From contig NHNK02000021.1 of assembly GCA_002173415.2 (NCBI GenBank), positions 1 to 50,162 of the forward strand: a DNA stretch of 50,162 bases, read 5' to 3'. Under the pieces are notes generated by a model. The model did no database searches and was not told the origin of the DNA. It was given only the letters and a program-made list of their open reading frames with translations. The position numbers were made by a program, and so were the translations under genes. Below are positions 26,436 to 33,614 of this stretch, one piece after another (positions within the stretch are counted from its first letter, which is position 1; every line of letters begins with the position of its first letter). Source of the DNA: Marinomonas agarivorans. Lineage in GTDB: Bacteria > Pseudomonadota > Gammaproteobacteria > Pseudomonadales > Marinomonadaceae.

Positions 26436-26759
26436 ATGGGAACTAAGGATGTTAATGCAGTAGTGCCATCAGTAAGAATGGAGTTTGACGCAGTAGGAAT
26501 TGATCAATTAGAACAGCTACTGAGGGAGAGAATCGCTTGCTTCAGAACTAGTCAACAACAGATTAACGGTAAATTACATAAAGGCAGTTTGAAACTGTTG
26601 AGTGATATCACTGGAGTATCATCAGCCTGTTTATCCAAATTTTATCACGGCAAATCATTGCGGCTCGACAGTATGAATAAGCTCGCTTACCACTTTAATA
26701 TTCAGTATGTTGTGACAAACTTTTTTCCAAAAGTAGAGCCAAAAAGCAAAGAAAAGTAA
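26436..26759 (+). CDS. Small XRE-like helix-turn-helix protein
   Basis: 107 residues. Residues about 49-88 (GSLKLLSDITGVSSACLSKF, then YHGKSLRLDSMNKLAYHF) fit a lambda-repressor/XRE helix-turn-helix. The N-terminal part has no recognised domain. It is divergent from bufA across a 279-bp spacer, so it could regulate the buf operon, but that is context only. Preceded by AGGAG seven bases from the ATG. Family not recognised beyond the HTH. Confidence 0.65.
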   Translation: MGTKDVNAVVPSVRMEFDAVGIDQLEQLLRERIACFRTSQQQINGKLHKGSLKLLSDITGVSSACLSKFYHGKSLRLDSMNKLAYHFNIQYVVTNFFPKVEPKSKEK

Positions 26760-26776
26760 AATGCTTTTTTGAACAC

Positions 26777-27157
26777 TCAGGTCAATAATTCGATTAACTC
26801 TGCTGCGTTCAGCATTTTCCCTTCATCTTCAATATTTGGGAAAATGGCCAAATCAATCTCATCTTGCTGAAGACTTGGTAACCAAATGGTGACAAACTCG
26901 GTAAAGGGTACAGCAGTTGCTTCACAATCAGACCATTCATCAGTCGCCCATTGTGAAGCAAATATTTCGTCAGGCCAAAGCATGACACAATCACCATCCT
27001 CTGTTTCTACCATTACGAAACCTTCTTCATTCTTTAAGCTCCACACCAAATTAGTGGTTTTTACTTGCTGTAAAAAATACGCCAAACGCTCTTCGTCTGC
27101 TGAGGCCAATAGTTGAATGCGATCATCCATACTTAAGTCGTTTTGTTCGGTTGTCAT
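26777..27157 (-). CDS. DUF2750-type protein
   Basis: 126 residues, acidic, no signal peptide or membrane segment. The layout (RLAYFLQQVKTTNLVWSLKN, EEGFVMVETEDGDCVMLWPD, FASQWATDEW, IWLPSLQQDEIDLAIFPN) matches my recollection of the DUF2750 family, whose function is unknown. Convergent with the small HTH gene (17-bp gap) and 42 bp downstream of rsuA on the same strand. Confidence 0.65.
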   Translation of the reverse strand: MTTEQNDLSMDDRIQLLASADEERLAYFLQQVKTTNLVWSLKNEEGFVMVETEDGDCVMLWPDEIFASQWATDEWSDCEATAVPFTEFVTIWLPSLQQDEIDLAIFPNIEDEGKMLNAAELIELLT

Positions 27158-27199
27158 TTTCTTAATAAGCCTTGTGATTTGTGATGCTTTTCAATGATG

Positions 27200-27898
27200 T
27201 TAACAGCTTTCAATTTGTGTAATTTGTTCGGGTGTCAAACTCAAAAACGTATTTTCTTTTAGTGTCTCCGGTAAAACAAACTCCCCTATTTGGGTACGAT
27301 GTAGTGCATCAACTCTATTTCCAACTGCTGCTAACATACGCTTTACCTGATGGTACTTTCCTTCTGTGATAGTAAGGCTAATTTGTTTGTCTGTGTGTTG
27401 TTTGACTATAGCGGGCTTCGTCAAATTAGATTCACCATTAAGTTGAACGCCTTGCTCCAACTGCTGTATTTCTGCGGCTGTAATCTTGTCAGCTAAATTA
27501 ACCAAATAGGTTTTGGTAACATGTCGACGAGGAGATGTTATTTGATGCAACCATTGACCGTCTGTAGTCAGTAACAACAAACCTGTTGTGTCTTTATCTA
27601 ATCGTCCCACTATTTTTAAATTTTTGAGAACATCCTGTGGGAGAAAATCAAAAACAACAGGATTATCGCTGTCTTCTGTGGCACAAATAACGCCTTTAGA
27701 CTTATGGAAAGCATAATAACGCTCATGGGAAAAAGACAACAAAACGTCATCTAACAAAATTGTGTCATTCTCACTAACAACACTGTTTGCTCTTAATTTT
27801 TTGTGGCCATTAACACTCACTCGTTGTTTGGCAATTGCTTGCTTTGCCAACTTTCTGGAAAGGCCAGCGCTATGGGAAAGAAAGTAGTCTAAACGCAA
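27200..27898 (-). CDS. rsuA: 16S rRNA pseudouridine synthase (RsuA family)
   Basis: 232 residues. An N-terminal S4 domain (MRLDYFLSHSAGLSRKLAKQ) is followed by the RsuA catalytic domain with the GRLDKDTTGLLLLTTDG motif that carries the catalytic Asp, and TITEGKYHQVKRMLAAVGN, typical of the RsuA/RluB/E/F group. The short length and single S4 domain favour RsuA (position 516 of 16S rRNA); RluE/RluF cannot be excluded without alignment. Confidence 0.85.
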   Translation of the reverse strand: MRLDYFLSHSAGLSRKLAKQAIAKQRVSVNGHKKLRANSVVSENDTILLDDVLLSFSHERYYAFHKSKGVICATEDSDNPVVFDFLPQDVLKNLKIVGRLDKDTTGLLLLTTDGQWLHQITSPRRHVTKTYLVNLADKITAAEIQQLEQGVQLNGESNLTKPAIVKQHTDKQISLTITEGKYHQVKRMLAAVGNRVDALHRTQIGEFVLPETLKENTFLSLTPEQITQIESC

Positions 27899-28018
27899 AT
27901 CCGTTTCTCTGATAAAAAATTAGTGTGTTGAGTCAATGTATCATTTCTATATAGAAAGTGTTTACTGGGCGCCTTTGCATGACACATGTCTACAAATAGT
28001 CATTAAGCAAATAGTTAA

Positions 28019-28546
28019 TCAAATAACTTCTTGAGTTGTACTGATTTCTTTATAGAAAATCGTTGTAGAATCAAAGTCACCTGAAGCGGACTTTGCATAG
28101 TTTGGAATATCGCCCGCTTCTTTGTAACCCAGTTTTTTATAGAGGTGGTACGCATTATCATCTGTACGAGTATCAAGCACGATCAGCTCTCGTTGCCAAG
28201 CTGCTGCCACTTTTTCAGCGCCTTGCATCAGTAAAGTAGCCACTCCCTGACGCTGAAAGTCAGAAAGCACCATTAACTTCTCTATCTCACAACGGTGCAA
28301 AGCGTTAGATTTTGAAGAAAGACTCAGTTGTACACTACCGATGACTTGACCATCATTCTTAACGATCAATAAGATTGTATTATGAGCATCCATATTTTCT
28401 TGCACACTCATCCAGTATCCCTTTGCTTCTAATTCGCTCATTGGAGGTAAAAAACCAATTGAGGCACCAGAGTCAACACTGTCACAAAGTAACACCACTA
28501 GTTCATCGATGTAATTCGTCAATTTTTCAAGCTTTAACAGCTCCAT
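28019..28546 (-). CDS. GNAT-family N-acetyltransferase
   Basis: 175 residues. The acetyl-CoA-binding motif A is IEKLMVLSDFQRQGVATLLM (about 91-110), with the Q/RxxGxA loop as RQGVAT. The later NAYHLYKKLGYKEAGDIPNY is the usual GNAT motif B. The substrate is unknown. It lies alone between rsuA and the YitT gene on the same strand. Confidence 0.88.
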   Translation of the reverse strand: MELLKLEKLTNYIDELVVLLCDSVDSGASIGFLPPMSELEAKGYWMSVQENMDAHNTILLIVKNDGQVIGSVQLSLSSKSNALHRCEIEKLMVLSDFQRQGVATLLMQGAEKVAAAWQRELIVLDTRTDDNAYHLYKKLGYKEAGDIPNYAKSASGDFDSTTIFYKEISTTQEVI

Positions 28547-28666
28547 TAAACCGGCCTTATCTGTTCAACACGTTGTGTATTCTACCTGACTGGAGTGAAC
28601 ATATAAACTACAGGAAAGAACAAAGCCCAGTGTGTTGCCTCGCCCACCCAGTCAGCCAGCCAGTCA

Positions 28667-29290
28667 TTAAATTCCTAAATAACGTCCAGGTTTATGATTC
28701 ACAGCTATAACAAAATTAAGAGATACCGCGCCAATGATAGAAATGGCTATTGCCGAGACATCCACAACAAAGATGGCCAAAGCGATAATGATACAATCAA
28801 TAACCATTTGAAATTTCCCCATCGAAAAGCCATAACGCTTTGCTAGATAACGCGCAAGAATATTTAAACCACCTAAACTTGCATTATGACGAAATAGCAT
28901 CAGAAAGCCGGTACCAATTAAGAAGCCACCGATACATGCCGAATAAATTGGATTGAGAAAATCAAACGAGATAAACAACGCCGTATAATCAGAAAAAACC
29001 GACACGAGAAAAACGCTAATAAAGGTTTTAATCGTAAACTCCCACCCAAATTGGGTAATGGCTAGATAATAAAAAGGCAAATTAATTAGGAAAAAAACCT
29101 GACCAAACGTCATTGAAAATGCATATTGAGATAAAAACGCTAACCCCGCGGTACCACCTGTTAATAACCCTGTTGTTGTATAAAGATTAATGCCTAATGC
29201 AATGATAATCGTTGCCGTAAGTAAGGCCTGAATATCTTCAAATCGCGTATGTTTTATAGATTTAGACACATTGTTTTCCGAAACTGACAT
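28667..29290 (-). CDS. YitT-family integral membrane protein
   Basis: 207 residues with five or six transmembrane segments (for example ALLTATIIIALGINLYT and GGFLIGTGFLMLF). The conserved TGLLTGGTAGLAFL and NASLGGLNILARYLAKR, then GKFQMVIDCIIIALA, are typical of the YitT/DUF161 family, lacking the C-terminal DUF2179 domain of the Bacillus members. The transported substrate is unknown. An AGAGGTT site precedes the ATG. Confidence 0.85.
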   Translation of the reverse strand: MSVSENNVSKSIKHTRFEDIQALLTATIIIALGINLYTTTGLLTGGTAGLAFLSQYAFSMTFGQVFFLINLPFYYLAITQFGWEFTIKTFISVFLVSVFSDYTALFISFDFLNPIYSACIGGFLIGTGFLMLFRHNASLGGLNILARYLAKRYGFSMGKFQMVIDCIIIALAIFVVDVSAIAISIIGAVSLNFVIAVNHKPGRYLGI

Positions 29291-29390
29291 ATAACCTCTT
29301 TTGCTTTGAATCGCTTTTAAATAAGACGCAAGTAGAATGTAGGAGCAAGCAGGACATAAGACTCAAATTGTTACCGCTAAAGCAACGTCA

Positions 29391-30011
29391 TTACCATTCT
29401 ATTCCTGCTTGAGCTTTTACACCTGCTTTGAACGCATGTTTTTCGTCGGCGATTTTACTATGGGTATCAACATAATCAAGCAATGCCCTTGGCGCAGTTC
29501 GTCCAGTTAACATAACGTTTTGATGAAGAGGCCTTTGCGATAATGCATTGATTAAATCTTCTACCTGTAAGTAACCATATTTGTACATGTAGGTAATTTC
29601 ATCCAAGAGAACAAAATCAATACTAGGGTCGGATAAATACGCCTTTGCTAGCTCCCACGCTTTATCTGCCGCTTTTTGTTCTAGCTCTGGATCTCTCGTT
29701 TCCCAAGTGAAACCATGGCCCATAACATGAAAAGAGACTGATGGGTGTTGTGAGAAAAACAATTGTTCACCAGTAGATTTACGCCCTTTGATAAATTGCA
29801 CCACTGCCGCTTGCTGACCATGCCCTAAGGCCCTTGCCATCGTGCCAAATGCACTAGAACTTTTCCCTTTGCCATTACCCGTTAACAATATTGCCACACC
29901 TCTTTCTTCTGTAGCGGCTGCTATACGGCCATCGACAACGGCTTTTTTCTTTAATAGCTTATTTAATAAATTGGCTTGTTGTTTTTCTGCCAAACTTTGT
30001 TCTTTTTTCAC
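29391..30011 (-). CDS. cobO: Cob(I)yrinic acid a,c-diamide adenosyltransferase
   Basis: CobA/CobO/BtuR enzyme that adenosylates reduced corrinoids. 206 residues, with the P-loop VAILLTGNGKGKSSSAFGTM, the VVQFIKGRKSTGEQ motif and FVLLDEITYMYKYGYL. The start is GTG at 30009-30011 with AAGGTGA upstream. It is the last gene of the minus-strand cobT-cobS-cobC-cobO set, 91 bp after cobC. Confidence 0.95.
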   Translation of the reverse strand: MKKEQSLAEKQQANLLNKLLKKKAVVDGRIAAATEERGVAILLTGNGKGKSSSAFGTMARALGHGQQAAVVQFIKGRKSTGEQLFFSQHPSVSFHVMGHGFTWETRDPELEQKAADKAWELAKAYLSDPSIDFVLLDEITYMYKYGYLQVEDLINALSQRPLHQNVMLTGRTAPRALLDYVDTHSKIADEKHAFKAGVKAQAGIEW

Positions 30012-30102
30012 AATTCACCTTTTCTGCGATTGGTTAGTTTTGTCAGTATAAAGTAAATGCAACCTAGTAAATTGTTTTTTATTCATTGTGACTTGCATAT
30101 TT

Positions 30103-30738
30103 TTATAACCAATCACCTGCCCCCAAACGCTTTAGGCGAGTGAAGTAAGAAGGTATTTTATGCTTTACCATAGCGTTGTCTAAGTGCATGTCATTTGGTG
30201 AAACTGACAACTCAGTGATACTTAAAAAGTCTGGGGAGATACGATCTGTATACTCTAATGGCCAGCAACAAAGTTGACTCACCAACACCTTTATCACACC
30301 AGAATGCGTGACTAAAATTAGATTGTCTGGCCACTGACTGTTTAATGACAATATATTGTTCCACCATGAAAGAACACGGTCAGCAAGCTCTGCTAGTGAC
30401 TCACCATTATAAGGCGCACCTGAAACAATATTATTCGCCCACATGTCAATTTCACTCTTTGGTATTTCCTTCCAAAGACGCCCTTCCCAATCGGCAAAAT
30501 TTAACTCACGCAGTGAGTCAGCAACCACTGAATCTGGAATAAGAAAAGACGCTAATTTAGCAGTACGTTGTAATGGACTGTGGTACGCCTTTGTACTGCC
30601 AGTTAAACGAGGAAAAAGCCAGCTAGCTAATTGACTAGCATCTTGTTGCCAACCATCTTGTAAAGCTAGATCCATAGAGCCATAACAAGTGCCGGCAACA
30701 ACATCCGGTTTTGGATGACGAATTAAATAGACATTCAA
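30103..30738 (-). CDS. cobC: Histidine phosphatase, probable alpha-ribazole phosphatase
   Basis: 211 residues of the histidine phosphatase family: NVYLIRHPKP with the catalytic His (RHP rather than the usual RHG), AYHSPLQRTAKLA, LRELNFADWEGRLW and the second His in LVTHSGVIKVLV. CobC removes phosphate in assembly of the lower ligand of cobalamin; its place between cobS and cobO supports that role. The start appears to be TTG at 30736-30738 since no ATG fits. Sequence alone cannot exclude another phosphatase role. Confidence 0.85.
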   Translation of the reverse strand: MNVYLIRHPKPDVVAGTCYGSMDLALQDGWQQDASQLASWLFPRLTGSTKAYHSPLQRTAKLASFLIPDSVVADSLRELNFADWEGRLWKEIPKSEIDMWANNIVSGAPYNGESLAELADRVLSWWNNILSLNSQWPDNLILVTHSGVIKVLVSQLCCWPLEYTDRISPDFLSITELSVSPNDMHLDNAMVKHKIPSYFTRLKRLGAGDWL

Positions 30739-30806
30739 AATACAACACTCTATTTTTGCATCTTCCTGTCAATCAATCTTTCTAATTTGACCAACACAGA
30801 AGTATG

Positions 30807-31598
30807 TTAGAAAGAAAAGAATAATACGATTAAAAACAGCATAAGCACCTCGCTACACTGCTCACTCGCACCTAATGTATCACCGTTGAAACCTGCAATT
30901 TTACGGTAACAATAATAACCTAAACATAAAGCAGTAAAGCAAACTCCCCCTATAAGAAAGGCAATGTTGTACCAAACCAAACCAATTGCGTGAAATGCGC
31001 CAATCAAAGCAAAAACAGGCAAGATAACGATAAGCCATTCAACCCGTTTAAAGCGACCGATCATAGGTGCTGCTTTACTATTACCTAACGAAACATAAGG
31101 CAATCGATGCATAATAAGAAGAGGCGTAACGCGAGCCAAAATATGTGTTGCTAGCCAACACACTACGATTGCATAAGCATTATCAGACAAGGTGAGTAAC
31201 TTGCTTAGCAGCAGCCATTTTAAGGCTAATAAAAACCAAATACCTATTGCCGCATAGCTCCCTAGACGAGAGTCTTTCATGATGGTTAAACGCTGTTCTG
31301 GGTTCATACCACCAACCAGGCCATCGGTGGCATCCATAAAACCATCTTCATGAAAGGCGCCTGTAAGTAAAACAGCGGTAAGTAACATAAATAGTGCTGT
31401 TAATGACACATCAAAAGCTGGCACAAAAATAGGCCAAGCGCTCAAAAAAGCCACTAAAATACCAACAAGAGGTAAAAAAGCAGCCGGTTGAGCAGACTGT
31501 TTTTCCGTGCACCATACAATAGGAATGGGTAAACGAGTATAAGTTGTTAAACTGCGTTTTAGACCTTCTAATAACCAAGCAATATGTGTAAAAAACAT
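30807..31598 (-). CDS. cobS: Cobalamin synthase (adenosylcobinamide-GDP ribazoletransferase)
   Basis: A membrane enzyme that joins adenosylcobinamide-GDP and alpha-ribazole. 263 residues with six or seven hydrophobic segments. Conserved: FLPLVGILVA, the acidic GAFHEDGFMDATDGLVGG that binds metal and substrate, and MKDSRLGSYAAIGI. A strong ribosome-binding site (AAAGGAGC) precedes the ATG. It lies 35 bp after cobT. Confidence 0.96.
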   Translation of the reverse strand: MFFTHIAWLLEGLKRSLTTYTRLPIPIVWCTEKQSAQPAAFLPLVGILVAFLSAWPIFVPAFDVSLTALFMLLTAVLLTGAFHEDGFMDATDGLVGGMNPEQRLTIMKDSRLGSYAAIGIWFLLALKWLLLSKLLTLSDNAYAIVVCWLATHILARVTPLLIMHRLPYVSLGNSKAAPMIGRFKRVEWLIVILPVFALIGAFHAIGLVWYNIAFLIGGVCFTALCLGYYCYRKIAGFNGDTLGASEQCSEVLMLFLIVLFFSF

Positions 31599-31633
31599 CT
31601 AACTTGCTCCTTTAGCCAACTTTTTTCGCCGAA

Positions 31634-32719
31634 TTAATCAGACTTATTGGATACCGCTGCGGATTCAAAACTGGCCATATTATTCAAAAAACTTACCGCA
31701 CTTTGAATGATAGGAAACGCAAGAATGGCCCCAGAGCCTTCTCCTAGACGTAAATTTAGCGTTAATAACGGTTTGACCGCCAAATAGTCCAACAGTAATT
31801 TATGTGCCGTTTCATGAGACTCGTGGGCAAAAATCGCAAATTGCTTTACCTTATCATTTATTTTTGTCGCCAATAGCAAGGCAGCAGAACAAATAAACCC
31901 ATCAACAACGAACGCCATATGGCATTCGGCTGCACGCAACATCGCGCCAGCCATGGCCACAATTTCAAAACCGCCACACTCTTGGGCAAGCGTGCCGGCC
32001 GGCAAGTCTTTAAGCAAGTTGTTGGTAAAACGTTTTTCGATACGTTGCTGTGTGAGCGCGACAATATGAGCTTTGTGATTTACTCCGGCAGATGTTAGGC
32101 CAGTTCCAGGGCCAACACATTGTTCAGGGGGAAGCCCGGTTAAACAAGCCATTAAACTTGCGGCAGTTGTTGTATTGCCTATTCCCATTTCACCAAACAT
32201 CACAAGGTTGGTGCCTGTCTCTCTAATGGCATCGACTTCATCTATTCCCGCTTGTATTGCCTGTTCATATTGCTGACTCGTCATCGCCGATGTTTGACTA
32301 AAATCTTCTGTTCCATTAGCAACTTTACGATCCGCAAACAAGTGAGAGGCAACGACAGAAGGCATAACCGCTCCTTTCACTCCCACATCGACGACACGCA
32401 ATGACACCTCATGCTGTTGGCAAAATACACTAACAGCTGCTCCACCTGCCACAAAGTTTGCCAGCATTTGCTGAGTCACTTCTTGGGGGAATGCACTAAC
32501 CCCTTGCTTTACAACACCGTGGTCGGCAGCAAAAACAATCATGGCAGGCCGTTTAATTTCTGGGTGCAAACTGTTTTGAATACAGCCTAGTTGTAAGGCA
32601 ATATGTTCTAGCTGGCCTAATGAGCCTAGTGGCTTTGTTTTATTGTCAATTTTATCTTGTAAAGTGGCTTTCAGCTCTGTGCTTAATACTGCAATATCAA
32701 ATTCTTTTTTCATCGTCAT
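31634..32719 (-). CDS. cobT: Nicotinate-nucleotide-dimethylbenzimidazole phosphoribosyltransferase
   Basis: Activates the lower ligand DMB to alpha-ribazole phosphate. 361 residues. Conserved N-terminus KTKPLGSLGQLEHIALQL, MIVFAADHGV, FGEMGIGNTTTAAS, CVGPGTGLTSAG and the catalytic Glu region LRLGEGSGAILAFPI. Two in-frame ATGs lie two codons apart at the start (32719 and 32713). The gene begins only 7 bp after the rlmB stop, so it may be read with rlmB. Confidence 0.97.
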   Translation of the reverse strand: MTMKKEFDIAVLSTELKATLQDKIDNKTKPLGSLGQLEHIALQLGCIQNSLHPEIKRPAMIVFAADHGVVKQGVSAFPQEVTQQMLANFVAGGAAVSVFCQQHEVSLRVVDVGVKGAVMPSVVASHLFADRKVANGTEDFSQTSAMTSQQYEQAIQAGIDEVDAIRETGTNLVMFGEMGIGNTTTAASLMACLTGLPPEQCVGPGTGLTSAGVNHKAHIVALTQQRIEKRFTNNLLKDLPAGTLAQECGGFEIVAMAGAMLRAAECHMAFVVDGFICSAALLLATKINDKVKQFAIFAHESHETAHKLLLDYLAVKPLLTLNLRLGEGSGAILAFPIIQSAVSFLNNMASFESAAVSNKSD

Positions 32720-32726
32720 CTCGATT

Positions 32727-33485
32727 TTATTTCGCTAGACGTTGGCGCACCGCTTCATATAACGCAATGCCTGTCGCAACAGACACATTCAAACTGGATA
32801 CAACGCCCGCCATGGGCAGTTTTACCAAGAAGTCACACTGTTCCCGCGTTAACCTGCGCATGCCCTCACCTTCTGCACCCATGATGATTGCCGTTGGTAT
32901 GGTTAGATCTTGCTCGTAGAGTGTTTGATCTGCTTCACCGGCCGTACCGACAACCCAGACGCCTTGTTCTTTTAATTTATTGAGGGTTCTAGCCAAATTA
33001 GTAACCGAGAAAACAGGCAAACTTTCTGCTGCACCACAAGCCACTTTGCTAACCGTTGCATTTAAAGGCGCTGACTTATCTTTTGCCATAATTAAGGCGT
33101 GCGCCCCTGCGGCATCGGCACTACGTAAACAGGCGCCAAGGTTATGAGGATCTGTAATTGAATCTAATACGATAAGCAGAGCCGGTTCATCTAACTGCTT
33201 CACGAGTGTATAAAGTGCTTTTTCGTCTTGACTGCGAGTAACTTTGGCGTAAGCAACCACACCTTGATGTACTATTCGCTCTTGCGACTGTTTAAATAAT
33301 TGATCAATTTCTCGTCTTGGGACACGGTAAAATTGTTTATTGTTTTCTCGGCATAAGGCTTCAAGCCGGTGTATTTTTTTATCGCTCCGCCCTTCTTGAA
33401 ACCGTATTTCTTTGATGCGTTCTGGCTGTTGCTGTAGCAAATTCTCTACTGCATGGATGCCATATACCCATTCTAAATCTGACAT
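32727..33485 (-). CDS. rlmB: 23S rRNA (guanosine-2'-O-)-methyltransferase RlmB
   Basis: SPOUT-class enzyme that methylates G2251 in the peptidyl-transferase loop. 252 residues. An N-terminal substrate-binding domain (WVYGIHAVENLLQQQPERI) is followed by the SpoU core: LDSITDPHNLGACLRSADAAGAHALI, PTAIIMGAEGEGMRRL and the trefoil-knot motif MAGVVSSLNVSVATGIALYE. The rnr-rlmB order is conserved in gammaproteobacteria. Confidence 0.97.
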   Translation of the reverse strand: MSDLEWVYGIHAVENLLQQQPERIKEIRFQEGRSDKKIHRLEALCRENNKQFYRVPRREIDQLFKQSQERIVHQGVVAYAKVTRSQDEKALYTLVKQLDEPALLIVLDSITDPHNLGACLRSADAAGAHALIMAKDKSAPLNATVSKVACGAAESLPVFSVTNLARTLNKLKEQGVWVVGTAGEADQTLYEQDLTIPTAIIMGAEGEGMRRLTREQCDFLVKLPMAGVVSSLNVSVATGIALYEAVRQRLAK

Positions 33486-33614
33486 AATTTTTTACTGCTT
33501 ACCTGATTTGTTTTATTCGCTGGCAAAAATGTTATTGCCACGTCCCTGTTTTCTGCAATAGAAAAATTGCACGATACTGTTTTTATTACTCTTTACTTTT
33601 TTACTCTCTACCTT

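Noticed and set aside
28600-28666. CAGCCAGCCAGTCA-like short repeat
   Set aside because: Only two or three degenerate units of four bases; within chance for an intergenic stretch.
30739-30806. Possible cobalamin riboswitch between cobS and cobC
   Set aside because: Only 68 bp and no B12-box-like sequence; too short for the structure.
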